A stretch of 64,000 nucleotides of DNA from Glandiceps talaboti (Eukaryota; Hemichordata; Enteropneusta; Spengelidae), in the NCBI RefSeq assembly GCF_964340395.1, contig NC_135561.1, positions 4,361,501 to 4,425,500 of the forward strand, given 5' to 3'. Both the position numbers and the translations under genes were made by a program. Below the pieces are notes generated by a model. It was not told the origin of the DNA. It saw nothing but the letters and a program-made list of their open reading frames with translations, and did not search any database. Below are positions 34,412-54,638 of this stretch, piece after piece; position 1 is the stretch's first letter; every line of letters begins with the position of its first letter.

Positions 34412-37143
34412 ATTGATTGAGTGAGTTATTGAGTGAGTGTGTGTTAGTATGTGTGTATGTGTGTGTGTAATCTATAAAATAGTTTCAAATACCAAATTCA
34501 TATAACCAAAATAAGACATACCTATCATAGAAACACTATTCTTTGACGTTATTTATGAATGTCCTTTTACAATGTCTACACCTAAATATAATTTTTGTCA
34601 AAATATAATATACATAAGTAGATGAAAGTTTCTTGTATGTAATATCAATTAAAAATGTTGTCTATATGGTGTAAATTATTCCAAAAATCTAAACCTGTTT
34701 GACAAATGTCATCAAAGAATATGTAATACCTTTCTGTCGATCTCCTATATAAATGTGACAAAGTGTATCCCTCTTTAAAAGACATTGTATCGGTTAATTA
34801 GTGTTGAATGTTATCCATAGGTAGTGTAGTGACAGGTTTAGATCTTGAGCGAAATCTTGGTTTTGACTCTGTCGCCAAGTTAAAACTGCACTAGTTTGTA
34901 ACAGTGGTAGTAAGCTTATCATCTTTTGATCAGACAACCACAATAAAATATATTCACTGATGTTGTTAACATACCAATAATTAGACATTGTAATCGGGGT
35001 AGATCTTCTCCGTAAATAGTGCAGTAACTGGAAATAGTTATCACCGCTGAGGGCGCTGTTTTTGAGTGCGGACCCAAAATAACTTTTGATTTGATTTATT
35101 ATACCATATATACAGGTACAAAAATACCCTCACCCACAGGTGATTCATTACTATTCAGACAGTACAATATTACGAATACGTAATTATCATATCTAACATC
35201 TTTTAAAAGATGTTGCTATATCCAGTTGAAGGCTTTCAACCCTAAATTTGCAATCTAAAGCCAGCAAATTGCAAGATAAAATAAATTATCTTTAGTAAAA
35301 CGTACATTAATTTCAAATCTTATATTCATGTGACCAGTCACAGTTATAACAGTAGGAAAAGCTTATCCAAGTTTTTTCTTCTTCTCAAAATGAGTTGTTA
35401 TCTTCGTGTAAAATTCTAGGTTTGTTAATATATATGTATATTTATTATATAAAGACATTTCATATACCCTACAAAACACTTCAGATTTGAACAAAAACCA
35501 GACCCGAGGGACTGGTTTACCTAAATCTGTGAACTTCAACTTATTCAAACGCTTTACATAAAGACCATGTTGTGTGCCCTCGGATTAAAAAAATAAGTTA
35601 GATACACTCGTACTCGTGGTATGTAAATGAAGTCGGTCACGGAGACACACAGTCTTGTGTGCACATGTGCGGGTAAAATCTTATCAGATACATATAAACA
35701 CAGCGATACACAGTCTTGTTGTGTAGATGACACCAACTTCAAGACAAAATTCAATGTCAAAGGTCACCGTATAAAAAAGTTTACCTTTGATAGTATAGAT
35801 GTAAACACTTGCATGAAAACTCTGTGTATTCAATATTGAAACGGTGGAAAATGTTAATTTCACTACAAATATGGCTGTGTTTGAATGAAGGGTCAGGATC
35901 ACAAAATAAGGTGACGTGCACGCATACTCGATTCAATGCATGTTTGTCCACAGTTATTTGACAATGTGTTCTGATATTACGGTACAACGGTAGTAGCGGT
36001 GGGACGTGGCGAGTGGGATGTGGCAGCCATTGGATGCCAAATCACAAAATATATATGCAAAGCTACGTAATACATGAGTCAAAGTAGAATATGACCTCCC
36101 CTATTTTCATTTCATAAAATATCACCCTCCCCAAAAACCAATTTGCAAAATCTGCCCCACCCCATCGGCACTACCCCTCCATATTTACTGAAGGCTCCCT
36201 GACTATAGCAATATGTATCATCAACTGCAAATTATGGCTCTAAAACACAGGATGTTTACACCCGTTTTCTGAAATACATTAAAACATTATAAACATTTAA
36301 AATCCCCATGGACATGACAGCATATTGTTGAAATATCTTTATATTAACCTCGTACACTATAAATGAATGGGTCACAATTTGTGAAACCAGCAAAGATACT
36401 GAGATTTGAAAATTAGAGATTGAATTTTTACACACTTCATTTACATCAAATGGATAATATGTTTGTACGATTCCCAAAGATAACATATCGCTTTAGACAG
36501 TGTTCACTTTACAGCTACACTGCATTTAGTCTGTAAGGTATACGTAGCCGCAACGGCGCGACCTCACACGCCGGTCAACCCGTTCCTAGATAGGCCGGTG
36601 AGGGCGGAGAGCGACACTCTATATGAACATTAATAACATGAAGATGACGTAGATTAAAACACTTTCTCTGTACATTAATTTTGACGAATGGTAAAGAAGT
36701 ATACAGGAACCACGTCGCTATTTGCAACTGTAATATTGTTTTGAGGAGACTTATCCTCTATTTTCATCTATAATATTACATCTACGGTAACAATATTGTT
36801 ACCATTTAGATAGTTCTTCAGATGACCCTAAATACTTTCTGCCTCTAAAATACGCCAACCTTTAGTTTGACCCTGCCGAAAAACACCGGTGTCCCCCTCC
36901 TTCTTCAATACTAGGGCACCTGGGTGCGGCGTCGATCTGTGGCGACTATTTAACAAATTTTCGAATTTATTTGGACGAATACAGATTATTGTTGTTATCA
37001 TTAAATACACTGTTCTTATAAATAAAACTATGTACATTAATATATATTTGTGATCCACAATATCTAAAGTACAATCTAATCTCATTAACACAAAATAAAT
37101 GTAATGTGGATGTAGACATATGCTGATATAGATACAGAACAAA
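33870..37143. other. Intergenic, 3' of the GPCR gene
   Basis: Holds (GAGT)n and (GT)n tracts at 34328-34362 and 34379-34408 and a dispersed-repeat-like segment at about 36530-36625 (GTAAGGTATACG, GGTGAGGGCGGAGAGCGAC). A minus-strand AATAAA (plus TTTATT, 36966-36971) lies 173 bp past the GPCR stop and could be its polyadenylation signal. No further gene recognised. Confidence 0.55.
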
Positions 37144-38259
37144 CTATGCAACTGTGGTGCTTATTCGAGATACTTTTGTTGTGTCAGTAGCGAGAGACTT
37201 GCTCGTTGCCTGCATCGATATTGCGGTGTCTTCAGGAGAAACTGTTCCCTTCTTGCACTTATAAAAACAGACAAATATTTTCTTAAACTCCTTTCGATAA
37301 TTCTCATTGAAGTAGGCGTACAGTATAGGGTTGATCCAACTGTTGCAGAGCATTAGGAATATGGTTATGGTGACTGGCGTATCAGAAAATAAGAAGGGTA
37401 CCTTCGGTGCCTTGTGCAATGGCGTAAACGCTATAACTAATTGGAAAGCGTAATATGGCAGCCATGTTATGGCAAACTGTACGACGACAAAACTTAACAT
37501 CTTTACAGCCCTTTTCTTACTTCTATTAGAACTGTTGGTGGGGGCTTTGTTACACCAAAGAGTAAATACCATGCATGAATAAAGAGTAGCCAATACCATT
37601 AAAGGAATGATATACAATAATATTATATCTGCGAGTCTGAAGTAGATATCCAATTCACGATTAACAATCGTACATCTAGAGATAATATAGCTATCATACA
37701 AAGTGTCATTACCATCTTCAACAGTGGTCTCATATTCGGAATCAGCGATGCCATTTGAGAAAAATTTGTACGATGAGTATCCGAGAGAACAAACCCAAAC
37801 TGCTGTTACCCCTATAACTGCATGTGTTAACGTCATCTTCGGTTTTAAGGGTTGCACAATGGCGCGAAAACGGTCTAAACCAATACAAATCAAAGAAAAC
37901 GTAGTACCACACATTGCTGAGTAGTGGATGTGTGACAAGAAGTGACACAACTGTTTGCTATCCATGAGAAGATTGTAACCGAAATGACCTATGTGTACAG
38001 GTATATAAAACAAGGCAATCAAAATATCAGACACGGACAGTGAAACAATAAAAATATTTGTTGCCGACTTGCGTAATTTAGGTTGCCGAAACACGGCAAC
38101 GATGACCCAAACGTTCCCTATTAAAATCATGGCCATCATTAATACACCAACGCTTGCATGTCCCTCAGGAGGTGTGTTTAATTTTTCCGCTGCGTCCCAT
38201 AACGCATACCAGTCAAACTCGTCCACTGGTATCTCAGCATCAACGACGCTTCCAGGCAT
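37144..38259 (-). CDS. Class A (rhodopsin-like) neuropeptide-type GPCR, 371 aa
   Basis: A plasma-membrane receptor, most likely for a peptide, coupling to G proteins. Intronless. Seven segments with class A landmarks: IGNVWVIVAV in TM1 (N49), SLSVSDIL in TM2 (D78), C105 before TM3 pairing with C196 in loop 2, DRF at 129-131 instead of DRY followed by AIVQPLKPK, W155 in TM4, P219 in TM5, FAITWLPYY in TM6 (W266, P268), NPILY at 310-314 in TM7, then YRKEFKK helix 8 and C331/C335, possible palmitoylation sites. A sequon NDT (184) lies in loop 2; the N-terminus has none. The frame extends upstream to 38358, but that part (MIRHFVAF...) is translated from the 36-bp minisatellite, so I start at the ATG at 38259 (MPGSVVDAEI). 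The family resembles QRFP/NPFF/GPR83-type receptors; the exact ligand is unknown. Confidence 0.93.
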   Translation of the reverse strand: MPGSVVDAEIPVDEFDWYALWDAAEKLNTPPEGHASVGVLMMAMILIGNVWVIVAVFRQPKLRKSATNIFIVSLSVSDILIALFYIPVHIGHFGYNLLMDSKQLCHFLSHIHYSAMCGTTFSLICIGLDRFRAIVQPLKPKMTLTHAVIGVTAVWVCSLGYSSYKFFSNGIADSEYETTVEDGNDTLYDSYIISRCTIVNRELDIYFRLADIILLYIIPLMVLATLYSCMVFTLWCNKAPTNSSNRSKKRAVKMLSFVVVQFAITWLPYYAFQLVIAFTPLHKAPKVPFLFSDTPVTITIFLMLCNSWINPILYAYFNENYRKEFKKIFVCFYKCKKGTVSPEDTAISMQATSKSLATDTTKVSRISTTVA

Positions 38260-38329
38260 ACTGAGAAGGATAACACTGTTGTAGAGAAAACAGGAACAAG
38301 ACTGAAGACAACTAATATAATTATAACGT

Positions 38330-39002
38330 GATAAAAATGCTACAAAGTGACGTATCATTGTGACGTGCTAAAATGCTACAAAGTGACGTATCGAGATGGG
38401 CTAAAATGCTACAAAGTGACGTATCTTCATGATGCGATAAAAATGCTACAAAGTGACGTATCATTGTGATGTGCTAAAATGCTACAAAGTGACGTATCGA
38501 GATGTGCTAAAATGCTACAAAGTGACGTATCTTCATGATGCGATAAAAATGCTACAAAGTGACGTATCATTATGATGTGCTAAAATGCTACAAAGTGACG
38601 TATCATTATGATGTGCTAAAATGCTACAAAGTGACGTATCATTGTGATGTGCTAAAATGCTACAAAGTGCTGTATCATTATGATGTGCTAAAATGCTACA
38701 AAGTGATGTATCATCATGATGCGATAAAATGCTACAAAGTGACGTATCATTATGATGTGCTAAAATGCTACAAAGTGACGTATCATTGTGATGTGCTAAA
38801 ATGCTACAAAGTGACGTATCATTATGATGTGCTAAAATGCTACAAAGTGACGTATCATTGTGATGTGCTAAAATGCTACAAAGTGACGTATCATTATGAT
38901 GTGCTAAAATGCTACAAAGTGACGTATCATTGTGATGTGCTAAAATGCTACAAAGTGACGTATCATTGTGATGTGCTAAAATGCTACAAAGTAACGTATC
39001 AT
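38330..39002 (+). repeat. 36-bp minisatellite with CRE-like TGACGTA in most units
   Basis: About nineteen tandem units (GTGACGTATCATTATGAT plus GTGCTAAAATGCTACAAA). Sixteen keep TGACGTA; the others have GCTGTA, GATGTA or AACGTA. The first part (38344-38556) is a higher-order repeat of 36+33+37 bp present twice; the rest is mostly 36-bp monomers alternating CATTATGAT and CATTGTGAT. It begins about 70 bp upstream of the GPCR ATG, so it lies in its 5' UTR or promoter. Because the unit is divisible by three it creates a 161-codon open frame that I do not regard as a gene. Confidence 0.97.
38344..38999 (-). promoter_or_regulatory. Cluster of 16 bZIP/CREB-like sites upstream of the GPCR
   Basis: On the gene's strand each unit reads GATACGTCAC, containing the CRE half-site CGTCA within TACGTCA. 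Sixteen copies at 33-37-bp spacing is an unusually dense potential CREB/ATF platform. The motifs are seen; regulatory use is inference. Confidence 0.35.
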
Positions 39003-39053
39003 AGACAGGTTTTAAATATATGTATACTTAATTCCAGAAATTAGGAGGGCTTA

Positions 39054-39096
39054 AGCCACAACTCAGTGTTTCTAGCTTTGTGGTCATCAGATGGCT
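39054..39096 (-). ncRNA. Second hammerhead ribozyme motif, stem II decayed
   Basis: Minus strand from 39096: stem I 5' AGCCAT, core CTGATGA (39090-39084), an 11-nt stem II segment CCACAAAGCTA that does not pair well, core GAAA (39072-39069), stem III A-C/G-T around ACTGA, U16.1 at 39061, H17 = T at 39060, stem I 3' GTGGCT (39059-39054). Stem I forms six pairs (five Watson-Crick plus one G-U). The string GAAACxCxGAGTT is shared with the 33564-33604 motif. Probably a relic with reduced or no activity. Confidence 0.6.
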
Positions 39097-39478
39097 AGAT
39101 CAGTTTGGTAAAGTCTGCGTGTTTGCTTAGATTTTGCTTTTTGTTTCTGATATAGTTTGTTAGATAATATTTATTTCCATGTCTGTATTTCGAGTTCGAT
39201 CTATCATCACAAACAAGTAAGATTTATACTTGCCTGTGCTATTATTTAGTAGCTTGTTTCTATCAGCCTGATTAATATACAATTTTTAGTTAAACATTGA
39301 TAACATCCTTTTGTCTCATTGGTGTAAGCCATTGCCTTGGAGATAATAACCCAAAGTAATGCTGTATTGACAAATGAGTACTCGTGGGAGTTGAATCTTG
39401 ACACTACAGCGGCGCTGTACACAACGTTAGTGGATAGACAATGACCATGGAGCAGGCCAGAAAGACGCCTTATATTAT

Positions 39479-47615
<8,137 letters not shown>

Positions 47616-48165
47616 GTGTAAGGCATTTAACTCGTGTTAGCTCGCCCACGTTATGTGTAAGGCATTCAACCCGTGTTAGCTCATCAACGTTATGTGTAAG
47701 GCAGATATTCAACCCATGTTAGCTCGCGCACGTTATGGTAAGGCATTCAACTCGTGTTAGCTCGCCCACGTTATGGTAAGGCATTCAACCCATGTCAGCT
47801 CGCCCACGTTATGGTAAGATGGTAGCTCACCCATGTTATGGTGAGACATTCAACCCGTGTCAGGTGGTAAGATATTCAGCATGTGCCAAATGATCCAAGT
47901 TATGGTAAGGCCTTCAACTCGTGTCAGACAACAGGCGTTAAATGATAGCAAGGCATTCAACCCGTGTCAGATGACTCATGTTAAATTTTACCATAGCAAA
48001 ACCATGGTAATACATTTAACATGTGTCAAATAACCCAATTAATGGCGAGGCCTTCAAATCGTATAATATATATACGACCCACATTAAATCATGGTAAACC
48101 ATTTAACCCGTGTCAGATGACCCAAGTTATGGCGAGACATTTAACCCGTGTCAGATGACTCAAAT
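47616..48165 (+). repeat. Degenerate tandem repeat, about 38-bp unit
   Basis: About thirteen diverged units built on GGTAAGGCATTCAACCCGTG plus TTAGCTCGCCCACGTTAT, with the later units changing to GTGTCAGATGACCCAAGTTA. Indels are frequent, so this is an old array. A gradient runs from the TTAGCTCGCCC type on the left to the TCAGATGACCC type on the right. Confidence 0.85.
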
Positions 48166-49139
48166 GAGATCACAGTCATATCGATATGCTTGTTTAACGT
48201 GCCAAATAAGAGAAATCAATTCATTGGCAAGTGAACTCTTTAATCTTACTGTTTGAGGTATTTTGTGCTTTATTTTCAAAGGACAAAGGCGAAATATTGA
48301 AGAGGAAGTCATACATTTACTTACGGACTATATAATTGAACACTTTGTAGATGTCCATGTTTAGAGTTTTGTCGGTGAATAGGCAAAGTGAACAATTTAA
48401 ATCTAAGTACACCTATCGGGCATAGCGGCAAGGAAAATGTACCTTCTACAAGGTTTTAAGTGTTCTTACTTCAGGCATCAAGTAGATTTGGTTTGTGACT
48501 TGATATTTGTATTCCGACCAATGTACATGAACCAGTCTAACAGTCTCCAATAGATTTGTAATGCCATTGCTGCCCTAGCATTTCATCTTAAACATGGTCA
48601 AAGCAAATAACCAGTAGGACTCCTGTGCCTTGGAAACATAGAATTCGACAATGCAAACTGTGGACACTGAGTCACTAGTCCATACCACGTGACTTGATAA
48701 AAATCAATAGTTTACATAGGATTGTTGAATTATTGAATCTTTCTTGTACAAAGGGAATGAAACATTGTCAACTAAAATGAATATTCACAGACGCAAAACT
48801 TTCTACTCATCGACACAGCAGTTGTTTTCATAGTTATTTACTACAGTTTAGATTCTTGATCATGTAAGTTTTATACCTGCCAACAGAGATTGTCTACTTT
48901 ACATTTTAAAAAGATATTGTATGCTATGGATTTTCCTGGAATATACGTTGGCTTTCATGAATGATTTCAAACACGTAGACATATGTAACAAGTAATCCGT
49001 TGATAAAGTACTATTCATCTCACTAATTGCTATTGGTAACAGACATGTGACCACTGAAAGTAGATAACAAACGGAGAGTATCGCATTCGCTTAAATTTAC
49101 GTGGCGTAAATATCGACTAACATTATTTTTCATCGTCAG

Positions 49140-49250
<111 letters not shown>

Positions 49251-49562
49251 CCTCTCTCAACTTTAGTCTCATAGAAACGTGACATTCAATAAAGAGGATA
49301 TGTCAAAGTAAGTCCTTATTTAATATAAATAACTTGATTGGACAGTGTTCCATACTAAAGTGTCTGATCAAAATGTATCTTAGGGGTGTGATTTGTAACG
49401 TAGGCACACGTCGTATGCAACTGTTGTTTCCATTTACTACATTTATCAATGTGAACGTACTGGTCAACGTGGATGGTTTTAAAGAATACGCTGAATGTAA
49501 ACGAAATTACAGGTACGTATTGTGAATGCTCAAATATACTTATTTGGCGTTAGATACGGCGT

Positions 49563-49813
49563 AATACAATAGGGAACTTGCAAACCCGCCATGTTGAATG
49601 TTGCATCATGGGAAATGTGATCATAAATACTAATCAAAAGTATTGTAAACAATGTTACATTGTTTGTAACCACAAATTCATAGTCGCCCTGATCATTTTG
49701 AGAGGTTTATTTTATCGGTAGTTCCAGATTAGGTATTATGAAAACCACAGATAATCCTATAGTCCTTTGTGTCTGAGCATGCTCAGTCTGGATTGCAAGT
49801 TCCCTATTGTATT
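49563..49813. mobile_element. Foldback MITE, AATACAATAGGGAACTTGCAA ends
   Basis: 21-bp perfect terminal inverted repeats: AATACAATAGGGAACTTGCA(A) at 49563-49583 and its complement at 49793-49813. The 251-bp element is non-coding and contains GCATGCTCAG near the right arm. A diverged relative is at 22155-22240. No target duplication was resolved. Confidence 0.8.
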
Positions 49814-52800
49814 CAGCAATAAAAAATTTCAGAGTGGGGAGATGATGAAACACATTTTCTCACTTGAAAGCTGCACTGAATTATTCAAGTGAAAGTCTAC
49901 AGTTCTACCAACAATCGGTGTCATACAACAGTATTATAGTCATTCTGTATTCAGAAAGATTCATACTGGGTTTGTTGTTAGAGAGATACCTTAATTAAAG
50001 GTAAACACTACCGCAGACAGGATGTGATGTCCTCAATTTGGAAGATTTATAATGTTTGATACCTTAATAATAGACATCATAACATAAGTATGTGTCATAC
50101 GAAATTAGCACTACACGAATAATTTTACTTTCAATTATTTTGAATCGTTTCAAATCTTTTAATCTACAAAACCTCAAACCTGGGAGCAAATTGAAATATG
50201 AAGCTACTGTTTGCTCAACACATGTACAGTTTTTTTTCTTTTTCACATTTTTTTTAATGTCAGATGAAATGTATCTTACATTTAATGACGTAACTGTAGA
50301 GTCTTTTTAATGGATTGAGTAGATACTGCCATATATTTTAACGAGTCGTTGCGTCTATAAGACGTATCTCGAAAAAGTACCACAAACAAATTTCATCCAA
50401 ATGACTATGAAGTACACGTATTTCCATGACTGAAAACGTCAGAATTCAACAAACCAGTCTTCTAGATTTGACACATATACGTTGAGGAAATTGCTGCTGA
50501 AAATTTCATTTTAATTTAATTGCAGGGACAATTACAGAAAAAATACCCATGTATGCCTTTTATCGCCAATGTATATTTCCTGACACAAAAAATGATACTA
50601 ATTTTATTTAGTTAGTTATTCATTCATTCAATACTTGAAATGAGAAATGAGAAATGAACATTGTTGGGATTAGCAGACACAAGTGAAAGGCTTATGTAAT
50701 CTTCAAAGTGCACGTCCGTTTTACTTTGATTTAGATAGATTCTTAATTAAGGGTAGTCACTGACGCAGATATGATGTGATACTCTCAAGTTAAATGTTTG
50801 AATTCAAAGCACTCCTAAATACTTGCGTTGACGTAACTACATAAACCGTGTTACCCAATCTTTGATAATACCATCAACAAAGAATCAATCTCAGTATTCA
50901 ATATTGCCAGTCGATCCACATAACAGAAAGAACCGACAGCTTTTCCGCGAACTTAAATATGCGACTTATTTCCTCTAACACAGCATGAATTGCAGATAGG
51001 TTGGAGGAGGCATTTAGAATATATATGATGGCATATTGAAATCAGTTATGTGCTCAAAAGGGTGAAATATAGACTTTTATTGTATAGGAGATGGGGTTTT
51101 AAAGATGCAATCATCAAGAGGATATTAACGTTTAGGAATATTAGAGATTCTGAGGTCATATATTCGTTGACTTTCACAAAACTTAGACTTCTGCTGATTA
51201 CAGATTTATGCTTCAGTTACACTACACCGTATTTCAGCACAATTAGCTAACACGTAAGTACCCAATCAAACTGATAGAGTCAGTTGAGCGTAAGTATTGT
51301 TTCAACTAATTTATTTCCTCTGGATTAGTGATGCAATGAAGCGACCTTTGATAGCTAACTTTAGTGTATTAAATACACTATTATATAAAACAAAATAAAA
51401 ATAATCAAAGCACCTATAAAATGTACAACAGTACATGAAATCTAGAATAGACTTTATGGAAAAATACCGAAATGGTATATAAAGGTGGGCACTTTTTAAA
51501 ATAAAACCATAATTTTTGTATCAAATCAGTAAATTTTGATATTTATGTGATGGACGAAAAACTAGGTGCAATACACGATCATCACTATGAAATGAAACCA
51601 TGGTTATTTAACAAGTATATGAATATATAGACGACAGAGGCAGGATGTAATCAAAATAGGTAGATGACATAAGCAGGAACTCAAAGGAAACTATCCGTAT
51701 GTATACGACAACCTCAATCGACTACAGCCTCTCAAACCGATATGCTTTGAAAGTGGATATGAAGTTACATCTTATAATAAGGGAATTTCACATAGATTGA
51801 TACAAATCACGAATAACGGTAACCTGGACGTTCTTGTGATCATTACCTGAGACCGGAGAGTAAGATGAAATTATCGGACTTACCACGTCAAGCTTCGCCG
51901 ATTGTAGTCGTGGATACTAATGAGGAAGTCGCTGACTGAAGCTTGAGCTAAACTAAAGGAAGAGCGACACAAACTGTGTTATTATACGAACTGTTACCAT
52001 AGCAACCTTGATAAATGTCTTTGATTGGTCACGCTGACATAAGTTTCCCCTTGCGATTCGTGCACAACAGAGGGATTTTATTTGCAATATGGAATTGTTT
52101 TTCATATACCATTTACGAAATATAGATGCCTTTATAAACTCTTTATAAATATGATCACCTTGAAAGCTTGGAACATTAACAACAAGTTTGAAACGATTGT
52201 GACTTTTCGATCGGCATTGATCACACAAAGGTTTTCCTCAGAAATTATTACTTGTTGAACGTTTTTTAAAAGTGTGTATACCAATGCTTCAAGTGGCATT
52301 AATCTCAACTAAATTTGAAACATACTCAAAAAACAAAATCTTCAAATCGTCATAATCTAGATACATACTAATGACTTGAAAAATGAATGTAAATTCTGTA
52401 GATATTTAGCTTATAGTAAAGTTACAAAAACCTTCCCCCATATCATACCTACTTGTGATTATATATCTTTATCAACGGTACCATATAAAGATGGATGTTT
52501 TCTGGAACATTTCTAATAACATTAGACTAATATTAAAACTGTAATTATGCTAGATTGTCTGGTCGAATCAGACCATTTCCATTCTTACCTTTCAGAAGAA
52601 AATGTGGTAGAACTGTTTCAGCGCCAAATAATTGATTTGATCAAGTGGATAAACATTATGGCAAAGCCATATTACGTATTCTAAGTCACTGACCTAACTA
52701 CGCCAATATGTGAATGTAACACGAATACTTTATTAAGGAGTGCATGACACAATGACATAACCTGGTTTACGAGAACTAGAGCAGATCGTTTGGTACAACA

Positions 52801-54566
52801 TGAATGATAGTAGTAATCTTTACGGCCTGACACTGGGTATATGACAACACCAGTTTACGATTATTCATTTTAATTATGGTCAGACATTTATCACATAGTC
52901 TGTTGACAACCACCTTAAACGTTTTGTAGACATGTGCAGGTAGCCAGTGTATACACTTATAAGTGAACGCTGTAACCTGTTGACATTCACGTACTAATTA
53001 TAGTGGTGATGTAGCTAACGTTAGAAAGATCATAGTGTATACTCAGAAATCGAACAGACTCTCTATTGTATAAGTTGTATGCTCCAGAAATTGTGTAGGA
53101 AAGATCTAATACTAATAACTGTAGAGGTGAGATTTAGGAACGAGACTGGACACTTGATATATTGGATAATCAAAAACGACATTTCAAAAATATCATATTT
53201 CGAACTTCAAAAAATTTCAAAACGTAAAATAAGTAACTATCTTGATATTTTAAAAGACATTTTAGAAGGGACTCGTGCAAGTTTGATATAAAATTAAACA
53301 ATTACCTTACTGATTTATTTGATGTTGCTTAATGGACTGGAATATTACGTCAAGGCATATCTACAGTCTGCATTGTATACACACTCACATTTTCATTTCA
53401 TGTGTTTCTCCAACTTTCCTACATTCCACATAAATTGGAAGACGGCACTCAGAATCTCCAATTAATGTCCTACTTTCGATGGCCCAAAAAGGGTTGCTAC
53501 GGTCCTAGCTTTGCTGTAGTAACAGTAAACGTCGAAGTCGACAAGAATAAGAATGGGAATGAATCCTTGCTATACATAAGTTATTTTGGCCATAGATGTT
53601 GTCATCCGAACAAGAATATAAAAAGTGAATTAAGACGACGCAGCTGGCTTATCAATGGATTTTGTATTGTTTTCTAAACGATACTATAATTGATTTACGG
53701 AACCAAATTTGTTTTCAGATTGACCCTTAGTCCTGTCTTAAAATCAAATACGTAAATCTGTATTGACTTTTGATGTCATAACAAATGGATGACGCTCTTC
53801 CTTCTCAAAGCACTTATCAAATCGATTAGATCCATCTTTAATGGAAATTGGATGGGATAATAAGGAAAAGCAAGAATAGGAAAAGTCACAATCAGGGTCC
53901 CTTTGAACTTTTTATGTTTTATTCGAGTCATCTAAAATACTTTTTTATTCATTTTCTCATGGTGAGAAATATACATAGCTGTATTCAATTTGTGTTCACG
54001 ATGTAGTGCGTTGTAACAGCTGTAGTACTCTCCGTGTTTACAAGCACTATATTCACATTTCTAGACAAAACTGTCAAACTGTTGACAATGATGTGTAGTT
54101 CTGAGAAGCCTTCAAACAATAACCGACAGTGCTGCTTCATTTGTTAAGTGGAATGTCAACAGATCGCGTCACTTCAAATGTACGTCAGTTAAACATTAAT
54201 AGCAACACCTGTATTATAATCATTTCATCGGAAACTGATTTCGTCCATATCTTTTCAGACAGCAAAACATTTTAGTCTCCAAATACCAACACTATACTTA
54301 CACATTTTAAGATAGAAGGCATAATTAAGAAAAGGATAGGCAAATTCCGCGCTCAAAGCAAATTGTACATTTCGAAAAATGTATGGCTGCGTGCATTGGT
54401 TAATCTTTAATTACAACTTCCTTTCAAATATTTACAAGTTGATGATCTTGTTTATACTGATTACATAACACCTTTGTCATGTTAATTTAACTGTTCTCTT
54501 TATTTTCGAATCATTTTTATATGTTTCCTTCTGTGTGTATATCGATCCCTCCATCCTCAGTTTGTT

Positions 54567-54567
54567 C

Positions 54568-54637
<70 letters not shown>

Positions 54638-54638
54638 A
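54567..54638 (+). repeat. (TGTC)n microsatellite
   Basis: About 18 tetramers, same unit as at 49140-49250. Confidence 0.98.

Noticed and set aside
38559-39044. 161-codon plus-strand frame of 12-residue YHYDVLKCYKV-type repeats
   Set aside because: It is a translation of the 36-bp minisatellite (unit divisible by three) with no start context, no non-repeat coding part and an unrelated tail.
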